From NCBI RefSeq assembly GCF_902497625.1, contig NZ_CABVGX010000012.1:54355-118354 (forward strand): DNA of 64,000 nucleotides, given 5' to 3'. A program made the position numbers and the translations under genes. Shown here in pieces: positions 44,688 to 55,299 of the stretch. The notes under the pieces were generated by a model. The model had not been told where the DNA came from, ran no database searches, and was given only the letters and a program-made list of their open reading frames with translations. This stretch comes from Pseudomonas fluorescens. Lineage in GTDB: Bacteria > Pseudomonadota > Gammaproteobacteria > Pseudomonadales > Pseudomonadaceae. Position 1 is the stretch's first letter; each line of letters begins with the position of its first letter.

Positions 44688-46237
44688 GAAAAATCCCTTG
44701 GCGCTGCTTCGTTGAGTAACGCATCTCGTTTTTGATAGCCGGCAAACGCCGCGGCAAGCAATTCATCCTGGGTCCAGCTGTCGCGCTCGAAGGTTTCGAT
44801 CAGGCGCCCCGCCGACAACACGCCGATGCGGTCGCAGATCAGCATCAGTTCGCGCAGGTCGCTGGAGACCACGACCAACGCTTTACCCTGACGCGTCAGC
44901 TCCCCCAACAAGGCATAGATGTCGAATTTGGCACCGACGTCGATGCCTCGGGTAGGCTCGTCAAACAGCATCACCGAGCAATCGCGCTCCAGCCATCGTC
45001 CGATAACGACTTTCTGCTGATTGCCGCCAGACAGTTCCGACACCAATTGCGTCGGACTGGAACTGCGGATGCGCATGGCGTCAATCTGACGCTGAGCCAA
45101 AGACACTTCCTCGCTGTTATTGACGAACCCTGCGCTGGAAATCACCGGCATGTTGCCCAAGGCAATGTTGGCACTGATCGATTGGGTCAGCAGCAGGCCC
45201 TCGCCTTTTCGGTCTTCGGTGATCAGGGCAATGCCATGGGCGACCGCATCTGCCGGCGATCGAATGCTGACCACGCGCGCTGGCGAACCCAGCGCCACAG
45301 TGCCGCCGTCTGCCAAGTCGGCGCCGAAAATAAGGCGCAACAATTCTGTGCGCCCTGCGCCGATCAAACCGGAAATCCCGTAGATTTCCCCGGCGCGCAC
45401 TTCGAAAGACACGTCGCGGACCTTGTCGGAGCGGCTGAGGCCGGTGACCGTCAATGCCGCTGCGCCGATATTGCGCGCGCCCATGTCGATGTGTTCGCCC
45501 AGCTCACGACCGACCATCAGCGTGACCAGTTGCTCACTGTTGTAATTGGCCATCGGTTCGACGCAGACCAGGTTGCCGTCGCGCAGCACCGCGATGCGTT
45601 GTGCCACACGTGCCAGTTCTTCCAGACGGTGCGAGATATAAATGATCGACACGCCACGCGCTTGCAGACGGGTGATCTGCTCAAAGAGCATCTCCACTTC
45701 ACGGGCCGTCAGCATCGCGGTGGGCTCGTCGAGAATCAGTACATGGCAATCGCCAATCAGATTGCGGGCGATCTCGACCATCTGCTGGTGACCGATGCCC
45801 AACTCACCGACCAACGTGTCCGGATCGATCGCGTCGAGCCCGACCTGAGCCATGGCTTCAATCGCCGCCTTGCGCAATTGCTTGCGACTGATCCAGCCGC
45901 CGTTGCTGGGCAGATTGTCGAGGAACAGGTTCTCGGCCACCGACAGGGTCGGCAGCAGATTGAGTTCCTGCATGACCATCCGGATGCCAAGGCTTTCAGC
46001 CTGGGAGCGACTGCCGGGGCGATAATCCTGTCCTTGAAATTGCATCTGGCCAGTGGTCGGCGCGACGAGCCCGCCGATGATTTTTGACAGGGTACTTTTA
46101 CCGGCACCGTTTTCACCGGTCAGCGCCAGGACTTCGCCGCGCATCAGCGTCAATTCAATACCGTTGAGGACGGGTTGAGCATAGGTCTTGCCGATGCCGC
46201 TGACCGAGAGGACAGCGTTCGGAGCGGGAGCAGACAT
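44684..46237 (-). CDS. rbsA: ribose ABC transporter ATPase
   Basis: A 517-aa tandem ABC protein. The first domain has Walker A GENGAGKST at 41-49 and LGIGHQQMVEIARNL plus LILDEPTAML. The second carries the typical degenerate Walker A (ISGLIGAGRTELLRL), LSGGNQQKVVIGRWL and LFDEPTRGIDVGA. It energises ribose uptake. It lies 56 bases after rbsB. Confidence 0.96.
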   Translation of the reverse strand: MSAPAPNAVLSVSGIGKTYAQPVLNGIELTLMRGEVLALTGENGAGKSTLSKIIGGLVAPTTGQMQFQGQDYRPGSRSQAESLGIRMVMQELNLLPTLSVAENLFLDNLPSNGGWISRKQLRKAAIEAMAQVGLDAIDPDTLVGELGIGHQQMVEIARNLIGDCHVLILDEPTAMLTAREVEMLFEQITRLQARGVSIIYISHRLEELARVAQRIAVLRDGNLVCVEPMANYNSEQLVTLMVGRELGEHIDMGARNIGAAALTVTGLSRSDKVRDVSFEVRAGEIYGISGLIGAGRTELLRLIFGADLADGGTVALGSPARVVSIRSPADAVAHGIALITEDRKGEGLLLTQSISANIALGNMPVISSAGFVNNSEEVSLAQRQIDAMRIRSSSPTQLVSELSGGNQQKVVIGRWLERDCSVMLFDEPTRGIDVGAKFDIYALLGELTRQGKALVVVSSDLRELMLICDRIGVLSAGRLIETFERDSWTQDELLAAAFAGYQKRDALLNEAAPRDFS

Positions 46238-46293
46238 AAAGAAATCTCCAGGCGCCCGCCCGGACGGACGAGCGCCGTTGTTCGCCAGAGGGA

Positions 46294-47250
46294 CTACTTG
46301 GTAACCAGCTCGACCGGAGTTTCAATCACGCCATTGGCGCCGCTGTCGACTTTTTCGCCTTTGATGATTTTAAGCGCAGTTTCAATGCCGAATACCGCTT
46401 GTTTCGCGGCGAACTGATCGGCCGTGGCCAGGACGCGACCGTCTTTCAACATCGGCTTGATTGCATTGATGTTGTCGTAGCCGACCACTTGCACCTTGCC
46501 GGCCTTGCCCGCCGCGCGCACGGCAGAAACCGCACCGACCGCCATGCTGTCGTTACCGGCAAGCAGGGCTTTGATGTTCGGGTATTCGCTCAGCATGGAA
46601 GAGGCAACCTGATTGCCCTTGTTGATCTCCCAGTCTCCCGATTGCAGCGACACGACCTTGATCTGGGCCGCTTCCATCGCATCCTTGAAGCCTGCGGTAC
46701 GGGCCTGCGCGTTGGTCGTGGTGGAAACGCCCTCGATGATGCCAACTTCGTCACCGGCCTTGAGCTGTTTGGCCAGGTACTCGCCTACCAGACGCGCGCC
46801 TTTACGGTTGTCCGGGCCTACGAACGGAACGCTGATATTTTTGCTTTTGACCACCGCTGGATCCAGCTGGTTATCAATGTTGATCACGGTGATGCCGGCA
46901 TCCACAGCCTTTTTGATCACCGGCACCATCGCCTTCGAGTCGGCGGGTGCGATGACCAGGGCGTTGACTTTGGAAACGATCATCTGTTCGACGATGCGGA
47001 TCTGGTTGGCGGTGTCCGTTTCGTCCTTGATGCCGTTGGAGATCAGGTCGAACTCGCCGGAATGCTCTTTCTGGTAGGCTTTGGCGCCATCTTCCATGGT
47101 CAGGAAGAATTCATTGGCCAGTGATTTCATGACCAGTGCGACTTTCGGTTTTTCAGCAGTTTCGGCGAATGCCGAGGAGAAAGGCATGGCAGCGGATGCG
47201 GCAGCCAGCACAGCGACAGCGAGAAGACGTCCAGCGAATGGCAGCTTCAT
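46294..47250 (-). CDS. rbsB: ribose-binding periplasmic protein
   Basis: A 318-aa type I sugar-binding protein with signal peptide LLAVAVLAAASAAMPFSSAFAET and the Peripla_BP_4 fold (PKVALVMKSLANEFFLTMEDGA, VNALVIAPADSKAMVP, ALLAGNDSMAVGAVSAV). First gene of the rbsBACRKD operon; the operator lies 89 bases upstream. Confidence 0.95.
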   Translation of the reverse strand: MKLPFAGRLLAVAVLAAASAAMPFSSAFAETAEKPKVALVMKSLANEFFLTMEDGAKAYQKEHSGEFDLISNGIKDETDTANQIRIVEQMIVSKVNALVIAPADSKAMVPVIKKAVDAGITVINIDNQLDPAVVKSKNISVPFVGPDNRKGARLVGEYLAKQLKAGDEVGIIEGVSTTTNAQARTAGFKDAMEAAQIKVVSLQSGDWEINKGNQVASSMLSEYPNIKALLAGNDSMAVGAVSAVRAAGKAGKVQVVGYDNINAIKPMLKDGRVLATADQFAAKQAVFGIETALKIIKGEKVDSGANGVIETPVELVTK

Positions 47251-47338
47251 GAGTACACTCCGATCTTATGATTATTCTTGGCAACGCATTGCGATGACGT
47301 CACCGTAGCGGTCGATACTACCGCCCTCAAGGTTGCCG

Positions 47339-47352
47339 CGCAAACGTTTGCG
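47339..47352 (-). promoter_or_regulatory. RbsR operator upstream of rbsB
   Basis: CGCAAACGTTTGCG is a perfect 14-bp palindrome with the central CG and outer GCAAAC/GTTTGC half sites typical of LacI/RbsR-family operators. It lies 89 bases before the rbsB ATG, in the only promoter region of the operon. Confidence 0.85.
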
Positions 47353-47421
47353 TTGATCGAACTATGCGAACTTTGTTAGTAAGTGTCAACGGCGGTGTGC
47401 TACCTGCCTAGCATCTGCCTG

Positions 47422-47871
47422 CTATGCCGTAGTACTGACTAGCCCTCCCGAGCCACCGCCCTTGGCCAGTTCCTTGATCAGGCTCGCCGTGACTTGTGCC
47501 AATGCTCCATTCGTTTCGGCAATTTGCCCCTGAATCGACATGACCACCGTTGCCTTGGCTTCCTCGGTCGGATAAGCAGCGGCCTGCGCGGCGGCCAGCT
47601 GCTGCTGTTGTTCGCGCAACTGTTGCTGCAGTTCCTGCATGCGCTTGAGCAGCACTTTCACAGCAATGCTTTGCGTACTTGCGCTCTCTTGCTTGGCTTC
47701 TGCAGGTGCTCCACCACCGGTACGAACCTGGTTCGAATCAGCGTCTTTTTCATCGCTCAGGTCCAGTGCCGAAGCTTGATCGGCGGATTCGCTCGGCGCG
47801 TTGAGGGTGGCCGTGGACTTGCCACCAATAGTGATCGCACCTGCATTAGGAAAACCTACGGAAAACGACAT
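47422..47871 (-). CDS. unknown protein with Gln-rich coiled coil
   Basis: A 149-aa protein. Residues 1-65 are low-complexity Ser/Ala/Asp (TIGGKSTATLNAPSESAD). Residues ~70-100 form an obvious coiled coil (VLLKRMQELQQQLREQQQQL), then a helical segment and a Gly-rich end (AKGGGSGGLVSTTA). No signal or membrane segment. It may be a small structural or secretion-related protein; no family recognised. Confidence 0.7.
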   Translation of the reverse strand: MSFSVGFPNAGAITIGGKSTATLNAPSESADQASALDLSDEKDADSNQVRTGGGAPAEAKQESASTQSIAVKVLLKRMQELQQQLREQQQQLAAAQAAAYPTEEAKATVVMSIQGQIAETNGALAQVTASLIKELAKGGGSGGLVSTTA

Positions 47872-49303
<1,432 letters not shown>

Positions 49304-49341
49304 TCGAATGTCGCCCGACTGATTTCGGTCGGGCATTGCTG

Positions 49342-49375
49342 GAGCCCCTCGCCGGTCCTGGCGTGGGGCTCGTTT
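49342..49375 (+). terminator. probable terminator after ansB
   Basis: GAGCCCC / GGGGCTC stem (49342-49348 and 49365-49371) followed by GTTTT. A second stem, GCCCGAC-N8-GTCGGGC, lies just upstream at 49313-49334, without a T-run. Confidence 0.6.
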
Positions 49376-49514
49376 TACTCCGACAAATTTAATTCCCCCG
49401 TCCTACACAAAAGGGCAAAAATCGCTGTCAGAGGATTTTCTTTAATTTTAAGCAGTTGCGAAAATTCCTACAGTTAAATACTGTATGCACGTACAGCTTA
49501 ATAAGGATAATCCT

Positions 49515-49754
49515 GTGGCCAACGCTTGCGACTCACCCGATGCCTTTGAACTGATGGGCATTCGCGTTCAGAAAATCATCAATTCTCCAACCGCTCAGAA
49601 AGCCAAGGCTGCACTGATCTTCCGTCTTCCTGACGAGCCGGCGGCTGACTGGGAGCGCCTGCTCGAAGAAATTGATGAGAACGACAACGTCACCCTCGCC
49701 TACCGCGACGATGGCGGTGTGCAGATTTTCTGGGTTGTGCCGAAGGAAGATTGA
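49515..49754 (+). CDS. DUF1654-like small protein
   Basis: A 79-aa protein starting at GTG 49515 (AAGGAT seven bases ahead; an ATG at 49485 is in frame). It reads FELMGIRVQKIINSPTAQKAKAALIFRL, then DWERLLEEIDENDNVTLAYRDDGGVQIFW, the pattern I associate with the Pseudomonas DUF1654 family. Function unknown. It ends four bases before the endonuclease gene, so the two are probably co-transcribed. Confidence 0.75.
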   Translation: MANACDSPDAFELMGIRVQKIINSPTAQKAKAALIFRLPDEPAADWERLLEEIDENDNVTLAYRDDGGVQIFWVVPKED

Positions 49755-49758
49755 GTCA

Positions 49759-50448
49759 ATGAGTGTCCGTTGTTTTGTTTTGCTGTTGCTGTTTTTCACC
49801 ACCGGCGCCCAGGCGGATGCCCCCCGCACCTTCAACGAAGCCAAGAAAGTCGCCTGGAAGCTCTATGCGCCGCAATCCACCGAGTTTTATTGTGGATGCA
49901 AGTACACCGGCAACAGGGTGAACCTGTCGGCCTGCGGCTACGTCCCGCGAAAAAACGCTAAACGCGCTGCCCGAATTGAATGGGAACATATCGTCCCCGC
50001 CTGGCAGATCGGACATCAGCGCCAGTGCTGGCAACAGGGCGGACGCAAGAACTGCACACGTCATGACCCGATCTATCAGAAGGCCGAGGCCGATCTGCAT
50101 AACCTGGTGCCAAGCATTGGAGAAGTGAATGGCGACCGCAGCAATTTCAGCTTTGGCTGGCTACCGGAGCAGTCGGGCCAGTATGGCTCTTGCCTGACTC
50201 AGGTGGATTTCAAGGCAAAGAAGGTGATGCCGCGCCCTTCGATTCGCGGCATGATCGCCCGGACGTATTTCTACATGAGCAAGCAATATGACTTGCGCTT
50301 GTCGAAGCAGGATCGGCAATTGTACGAAGCCTGGAGTAAGACTTATCCCGTTCAGGCGTGGGAACGTCAGCGTAACCAAACCGTGGCGTGTGTGATGGGG
50401 CGCGCCAATGAATTTGTCGGCCCGGTTGACCTGAAGGCGTGCGGTTGA
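49759..50448 (+). CDS. endA: endonuclease I, periplasmic/secreted DNase
   Basis: A 229-aa enzyme with signal peptide (CFVLLLLFFTTGAQADAP). The beta-beta-alpha-metal core is visible: RIEWEHIVPAWQIGHQRQCW (catalytic His in EHIVPA) and DLHNLVPSIGEVNGDRSNFSF (metal-binding Asn), with paired cysteines. It degrades DNA in the periplasm or outside the cell. ATG 49759 directly precedes the signal peptide; the longer frame from 49672 overlaps the previous gene. Confidence 0.93.
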   Translation: MSVRCFVLLLLFFTTGAQADAPRTFNEAKKVAWKLYAPQSTEFYCGCKYTGNRVNLSACGYVPRKNAKRAARIEWEHIVPAWQIGHQRQCWQQGGRKNCTRHDPIYQKAEADLHNLVPSIGEVNGDRSNFSFGWLPEQSGQYGSCLTQVDFKAKKVMPRPSIRGMIARTYFYMSKQYDLRLSKQDRQLYEAWSKTYPVQAWERQRNQTVACVMGRANEFVGPVDLKACG

Positions 50449-50467
50449 CGGTTGGTAAAAATCAGAG

Positions 50468-50498
50468 GGCCTCGGGTTTTACTACCCGAGGCCTTTTT
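50468..50498 (+). terminator. terminator between endA and the convergent SPOR gene
   Basis: Perfect 9-bp stem GGCCTCGGG / CCCGAGGCC with an eight-base loop, followed by TTTTT. Confidence 0.9.
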
Positions 50499-50527
50499 CA
50501 TGCTTGATCGCGCCGAGCCATGAAAGC

Positions 50528-50893
50528 TTACTTAACCAGCGGATGCTCGATAACCAGCACTTCGATGTTCTGCTTCTTCGCCTTCTTGAGTGCCGCGAGC
50601 ACCTCTGCCTGTTTAGCCTCGGCTTCAGCTTTCGATTTATACGGCCCCATCAGAATTCGCGTTCTGCCCTCCTCCCTGATCACGCTTGATACATAGCTGT
50701 GTTCGATCAGCCAGCCGCTAAGGTCGCTGACCGCCTGGGTTATCTCGCCGCGCACTTCGAGGTGCCATTGCGGTGCAGCGGCCGATGCAGACGTCGCCTC
50801 CGCTGTCGGCCGGGGCTTAGGTGCATCGGTATCCCTGCCTTCGCCACATGCCGCCAGTGCCAGTACTGCGATTACCAAGGCCAATTTGCGCAC
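50528..50893 (-). CDS. SPOR-domain lipoprotein
   Basis: A 121-aa lipoprotein: lipobox LAAC (Cys16), a short Ala/Pro-rich linker and a C-terminal SPOR domain (WHLEVRGEITQAVSDLSGWLIEHSY, TRILMGPYKSKAEAEAKQAEVLAAL). SPOR domains bind denuded peptidoglycan, often at the division septum. Convergent with endA. Confidence 0.8.
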   Translation of the reverse strand: MRKLALVIAVLALAACGEGRDTDAPKPRPTAEATSASAAAPQWHLEVRGEITQAVSDLSGWLIEHSYVSSVIREEGRTRILMGPYKSKAEAEAKQAEVLAALKKAKKQNIEVLVIEHPLVK

Positions 50894-51143
50894 AACGCTT
50901 CCCTCTGAAGACTGAAAAACGGGATTTTAACATTCATGAATACTTCCCGAGGGCCGCAAAATGGGCTCAAAACAACGAGAATGATGAGTGCGGCCTCTGT
51001 ATAGTTACGCCTTGGGAATTAATGCAGCATCTGCGCGTCAGAAAGAGGCACCCAAACCGTGAGACTTCGCACTAATCTATACATACCACCGACCTCTGCA
51101 CTGTTCGAATCAGGTGCCCTACAAAGCAATCAAGGAGAAGACC

Positions 51144-51335
51144 ATGCTGATACTCACCCGCAAAGTCGGTGAAAGCATAAACATTGGCGATGACATTACG
51201 ATCACCATTCTGGGCGTAAGCGGCCAGCAAGTCAGAATCGGCATCAATGCCCCAAAGGACGTAGCTGTCCACCGCGAAGAAATTTACCAGCGCATTCAGG
51301 CTGGTCTGACCGCGCCGGACAAACCGCAGTCCTGA
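51144..51335 (+). CDS. csrA: carbon storage regulator CsrA/RsmA
   Basis: A 63-aa protein beginning [20 protein letters not shown], with [19 protein letters not shown], the RNA-binding Leu4 and Arg44-type residues in place. It binds GGA motifs in mRNA leaders to block translation. ATG 51144 has AAGGAG nine bases ahead. Pseudomonas usually carries several csrA paralogues (RsmA, RsmE and others); which one this is cannot be told here. Confidence 0.96.
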
Positions 51336-51504
51336 ATTCTGCTGCAGTCAGTAGCCAGCCCGTTCACCCCCTGAACAACGGCTGGCTAAGATTCGAGTAT
51401 CACTCAACTCTCCCGCCGAACGTTCCCCAATGCTGCCTGCGCACTGCGTGGCCTGGCTGTCAGACGCTTCGCATTGCTCCACAGAAAATCGCGACTGCAG
51501 CCGA

Positions 51505-51960
51505 CTATCCAAACGTCACCCCTCTGGCCATACCCGTCGCCGCCACGATCATCAATATCACCAGCAGCGCCTGAACGTGGCAGATCCGCGCGAACACCTT
51601 CGCGCGTGCGGTATCGACTGGCTCACCTCGCCCTAACGCGATCCGCCATTTGATCAGCGTCACCATCGGTGCGATTTCCAGCAGGACGATGAGGATGAAC
51701 AGCGTCATCTTCAGATGAAACAGTGGTTGATGAAGGTAGTAGTCAGTGCCCTTTTCGTACCCGGCAAAGGCACGCATCCCACCTGTGACCAGTAGCAACA
51801 GCGCTGAAATCCCCCACAGATTATCCGCGCCCAACACGCTGCGAGCTTCACCGAACCCAGTGGATAGACGCTGAAACGCTGTCCCACGCGTGAGCACTGC
51901 CCAAAAGCCGAGTGTTAGCGCCAGGAGGTGGATTGCGGCGAGGGACCAGTGAGCAAGCAT
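51505..51960 (-). CDS. DUF2214-like inner-membrane protein
   Basis: A 151-aa protein with four hydrophobic segments: LAAIHLLALTLGFWAVL (residues ~7-23), NLWGISALLLLVTGGMRAF (~47-66), LKMTLFILIVLLEIAPMVTLI (~83-104) and ALLVILMIVAATGMARG (~130-147). RSVLGADNLWGISALLLL and the overall layout match DUF2214. Function unknown. Confidence 0.7.
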   Translation of the reverse strand: MLAHWSLAAIHLLALTLGFWAVLTRGTAFQRLSTGFGEARSVLGADNLWGISALLLLVTGGMRAFAGYEKGTDYYLHQPLFHLKMTLFILIVLLEIAPMVTLIKWRIALGRGEPVDTARAKVFARICHVQALLVILMIVAATGMARGVTFG

Positions 51961-52124
51961 CGAGAGACTCCCATCAGATCATCTTTGGGTGCGCCTCAAA
52001 GTAGTAGCCCATGAATGCAGTGTCCGCTCGCCCGCTCAAGTAATCACGGCAGTAAAAAAAATGAATTAGCCCATTGTCTTTCCGGTCAAGAATTATGAAC
52101 GCGTAATCTGACGAGGTGACAGCA

Positions 52125-52262
52125 ATGACAATCGAAGCAGAGACACTCGTACAACTGACCGAAGCGCTACAACAGCGCGGCTTGACCCTGGTGTCGGACG
52201 TGATCTTCACCCGCGCACCGTACCGACACGATCATCGCTGGGTGTGCACTCTGGCGGACTGA
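52125..52262 (+). CDS. possible 45-aa small protein
   Basis: An ATG frame with GAGGTGA nine bases ahead, reading MTIEAETLVQLTEALQQRGL and then TLVSDVIFTRAPYRHDHRW. Composition is protein-like (an amphipathic helix followed by a strand), but length and lack of relatives I can name keep this tentative; it could be the start of a decayed gene. Confidence 0.35.
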   Translation: MTIEAETLVQLTEALQQRGLTLVSDVIFTRAPYRHDHRWVCTLAD

Positions 52263-52573
52263 TTGATCTGCCGACGGCAGCGCTGAATGGCCTGCTGTCG
52301 GCGCCCCCCTCAGTCGTTCGCAAGTGCCGAAGATAAAGAACCCACGAGTGGTGTGACCGAACACAAGTACCTTTACAACCGCATACCCGGTCGCCCCGAT
52401 GGCATCGCAACCCTGGCACGGCCGTATAAGCTGGATAATGCGCTGACATCTGCATTCATGTTGCTTTGTGTGAACACAGTCATCGGAGGGCGTTCTGCAC
52501 GATTTCAAGACAACAAAAAAAGGCCCACCTTTCGGTGAGCATTTCTAGACCGCCCAGCAGAGCGGATTTTGTT
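52263..52573. other. intergenic before tRNA-Val
   Basis: No gene seen. Near 52520-52550 lies AGGCCCACCTTTCGGTGAGC, an imperfect hairpin that may terminate the tRNA-Val transcript on the minus strand. Confidence 0.4.
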
Positions 52574-52650
52574 TGGTAGGCGCGATTGGACTCGAACCAA
52601 CGACCCCCACCATGTCAAGGTGGTGCTCTAACCAACTGAGCTACGTGCCT
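52574..52650 (-). tRNA. tRNA-Val (GAC anticodon)
   Basis: A 77-base minus-strand sequence starting AGGCACGTAGCTCAGTTGG, anticodon stem CCACC / GGTGG with loop TTGACAT (anticodon GAC), T-arm GTTGG-TTCGAGT-CCAAT and encoded CCA. Confidence 0.95.
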
Positions 52651-52833
52651 GCTGTGAGGCGGCATTCTACGGAATTCCGAAGGGGTGTCAACACCTTTTT
52701 TTGAGCTAACCCTATGAATATGCAAAATATTTAATTCGGCCATTGCAACGAAGATTTTCCGCCCGCTGGCGGTCGATTTTTAACTCGGGTACGATCGGCA
52801 GACTCGTAAAATATATTAAACAGAGGCTGCCGG

Positions 52834-54117
52834 ATGGCGAACGTTTCCTACCCAGAGTCCTATTACGCGGCATCGGCCAACGCGGTGCCGCCGCGTCCGG
52901 TGTTGCAGAGCGACATCGAGACGGATGTCTGTGTGATCGGCGCCGGTTACACCGGACTGTCTTCTGCCCTGTTTCTGCTGGAGAACGGTTTCAAAGTGAC
53001 CGTACTGGAAGCCGCGAAAGTAGGCTTCGGGGCTTCGGGCCGCAATGGCGGTCAGATCGTTAACAGTTACAGCCGCGATATCGATGTGATTGAGCGCACG
53101 GTCGGGCCCCGGCAGGCTCAGCTGCTGGGCGAGATGGCGTTCGAAGGTGGCCGCATCATTCGCGAGCGCGTCGCCAAATATAATATCCAGTGCGACTTGA
53201 AAGACGGTGGCGTGTTCGCCGCGATCACCGAAAAACAGATGGGCCATCTGGAATCCCAAAAACGTTTGTGGGAACGCTTCGGTCATACGCAGCTGGAACT
53301 GCTGGATCAACAGCGCATCCGGGAAGTGGTGAGCTGCGAAAACTACGTTGGCGGCCTGCTCGACATGAGTGGCGGTCACATCCACCCGCTAAACCTGGCA
53401 CTGGGCGAGGCGGCTGCAGTGGAGTCGCTGGGTGGCACTATTTATGAGCAGTCGCCGGCGGTGCGGATCGAGCGCGGCGCGAACCCGGTGGTGCACACAC
53501 CGCAGGGCAAGGTCAGGGCCAGGTTCATCATCGTTGCCGGCAACGCCTACCTCGGCAATCTGGTCCCGGAACTGGCGGCTAAGTCGATGCCTTGCGGCAC
53601 CCAGGTGATTACCACCGAGCCGCTGGGCGATGCCTTGGCAAACAGCCTGCTGCCGCAGGATTACTGCGTTGAAGACTGCAATTATCTGCTCGACTATTAC
53701 CGCCTGACCGGCGACAAGCGTCTGGTGTTTGGCGGCGGTGTCGTCTACGGCGCGCGGGACCCGGCGAATATTGAAGCAATCATCCGTCCGAAAATGCTCA
53801 AGGCGTTCCCACAGCTTAAAGATGTAAAGATTGATTACGCCTGGACCGGCAATTTCCTGCTGACCTTGTCGCGTCTGCCCCAGGTAGGGCGCCTGGGCGA
53901 CAACATTTATTATTCCCAAGGCTGCAGCGGTCACGGCGTGACGTACACGCACCTGGCCGGCAAAGTGCTGGCGGAAGCGTTGCGCGGGCAGGCTGAGCGC
54001 TTTGATGCGTTTGCGGATTTGCCGCATTACCCGTTTCCGGGCGGGCAGATTTTGCGCACGCCGTTTGCGGCGTTGGGCGCCTGGTATTACGGGTTGCGGG
54101 ACAGGCTGGGATTTTGA
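52834..54117 (+). CDS. puuB: FAD-dependent amine oxidase, gamma-glutamylputrescine oxidase-like (PuuB/OrdL)
   Basis: A 427-aa DAO-family flavoenzyme. The dinucleotide-binding motif GAGYTGLSSALFLLENG starts near residue 36; FGASGRNGGQIVNSYSRD and the C-terminal YSQGCSGHGVTYTHLAGKVLAEAL are typical of PuuB-type oxidases. It would oxidise gamma-glutamylputrescine or a related amine in polyamine catabolism. It stands alone; no other puu genes are adjacent, so the substrate is by family only. A terminator follows. Confidence 0.88.
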   Translation: MANVSYPESYYAASANAVPPRPVLQSDIETDVCVIGAGYTGLSSALFLLENGFKVTVLEAAKVGFGASGRNGGQIVNSYSRDIDVIERTVGPRQAQLLGEMAFEGGRIIRERVAKYNIQCDLKDGGVFAAITEKQMGHLESQKRLWERFGHTQLELLDQQRIREVVSCENYVGGLLDMSGGHIHPLNLALGEAAAVESLGGTIYEQSPAVRIERGANPVVHTPQGKVRARFIIVAGNAYLGNLVPELAAKSMPCGTQVITTEPLGDALANSLLPQDYCVEDCNYLLDYYRLTGDKRLVFGGGVVYGARDPANIEAIIRPKMLKAFPQLKDVKIDYAWTGNFLLTLSRLPQVGRLGDNIYYSQGCSGHGVTYTHLAGKVLAEALRGQAERFDAFADLPHYPFPGGQILRTPFAALGAWYYGLRDRLGF

Positions 54118-54133
54118 TATCTGGATGGAAACA

Positions 54134-54158
54134 GGGCCGCGTGATGCGGCCCTTTTTT
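54134..54158 (+). terminator. terminator of the puuB-like gene
   Basis: Perfect 7-bp stem GGGCCGC / GCGGCCC with loop GTGAT and T6. Confidence 0.92.
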
Positions 54159-54180
54159 ATGGCAATCGGGGGAGCCTTGA

Positions 54181-54267
54181 GGGAGCAACGCTTGCTTGCG
54201 AAGGCGGTGTGTCAATCCACCACGATGCTGAATGACGTGACGCTTTCGCGGGCAAGCCACGCTCCCA
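54181..54267. repeat. inverted pair of Pseudomonas REP sequences
   Basis: GGGAGCAACGCTTGCTTGCG (54181-54200) and, inverted, GGGAGCGTGGCTTGCCCGCG (minus strand, near 54248-54267) match the short palindromic REP type abundant in P. fluorescens genomes. The two face each other about 45 bases apart, the arrangement called a REPIN. It lies between convergent genes, the usual location. Confidence 0.75.
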
Positions 54268-54326
54268 CAGGCCCTGTGTCGACTCCCAAATAGGTGGGCG
54301 GCTTCGACAGGAATCAATGCAGGGCG

Positions 54327-55298
54327 TCAGAGCCGATCCCGGGAGATACCCCTGCGGATCCTAAGGATATCAGCCAGCACCGCCAGCGCGATTTCCGCCG
54401 GAGTTTTGCTGCCAAGGTTGAGCCCGATCGGCGCATGAATCCGCGCCAGTTGCGGCTCGTCCAAACCGCCAATCCGCCGCAGCCGCTCGAAGCGTTTCCG
54501 TGAGGTCTGCATTGAGCCCATCACGCCGATATAAAAAGCGTCGGTGCGCACCGCCTCCATCATCGCCAGGTCATCAATGCGCGGATCATGAGTCAGCGCC
54601 ACCACCGCCGTATCGCTGTGGCAACCACCGTCGGCGATAAACACCGAAGGCAACTGCCGACGAATCTCGACATTTTCCAGCACCACGCCATCGAGCACTT
54701 CTTCGCGCGGATCACACAGAATCACCTCGAAGCCCAAGCCGACCGCGAATTCCGCACACGCCTGAGCGACGCTGGAATACCCGGCCAACAGCAACCGTTG
54801 CGCAGCGCCAATGCGCACCCGAACCCGGTCAATCTCTCGCTCGATACGCGCGCCCTGCGCGCGATCCGTGAACAGGCGACGCGCACCATTGGCCAGATCA
54901 ATCTCGCGGATCAATCGACGCTGGCCGAGTAACGCCGCCTCCAGCTCGCGCAAATGCGCCTGCACCTCGCACGCAGGCTCGAGCTTCTCGACCAACACAT
55001 CGAGCACGCCGCCACAAGGCAGGCTGACCCGCGAACGCGGTTCGTCGCCCTCGCCGTAACGCACCACACTGACTGGGTCGAGAAACGCGCCTTCGGCGAC
55101 GCGCTCGAGAAAATCCTCCTCGACGCAGCCGCCGGACAGCGAGCCGAGCCATTGGCCGTGAGTGTTCACCACTAGCAACGACCCCGGCGCGCGCGGCGCC
55201 GAGCCGTAGGTGGCGAGTACCGTGCACAGCCAGATGCGCTGACCGGCCGCCGACCATTGCAACGCCCGGCGGATCACCTGCAGATCGAGATGCTGCAT
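54327..55298 (-). CDS. XdhC/CoxI family molybdenum-enzyme maturation protein
   Basis: A 323-aa protein: CoxI domain with TVLATYGSAPRAPGSLLVVN and GSLSGGCVEEDFLERV, then the XdhC_C Rossmann part with RLLLAGYSSVAQACAEFAVGLGFEVILCDP and DDLAMMEAVRTDAFYIGVMGS. XdhC binds the molybdenum cofactor and inserts its sulfido ligand into hydroxylases of the xanthine oxidase family. It is the last gene of the Mo-hydroxylase operon, starting one base after the cytochrome c stop. Confidence 0.9.
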   Translation of the reverse strand: MQHLDLQVIRRALQWSAAGQRIWLCTVLATYGSAPRAPGSLLVVNTHGQWLGSLSGGCVEEDFLERVAEGAFLDPVSVVRYGEGDEPRSRVSLPCGGVLDVLVEKLEPACEVQAHLRELEAALLGQRRLIREIDLANGARRLFTDRAQGARIEREIDRVRVRIGAAQRLLLAGYSSVAQACAEFAVGLGFEVILCDPREEVLDGVVLENVEIRRQLPSVFIADGGCHSDTAVVALTHDPRIDDLAMMEAVRTDAFYIGVMGSMQTSRKRFERLRRIGGLDEPQLARIHAPIGLNLGSKTPAEIALAVLADILRIRRGISRDRL

Positions 55299-55299
55299 G

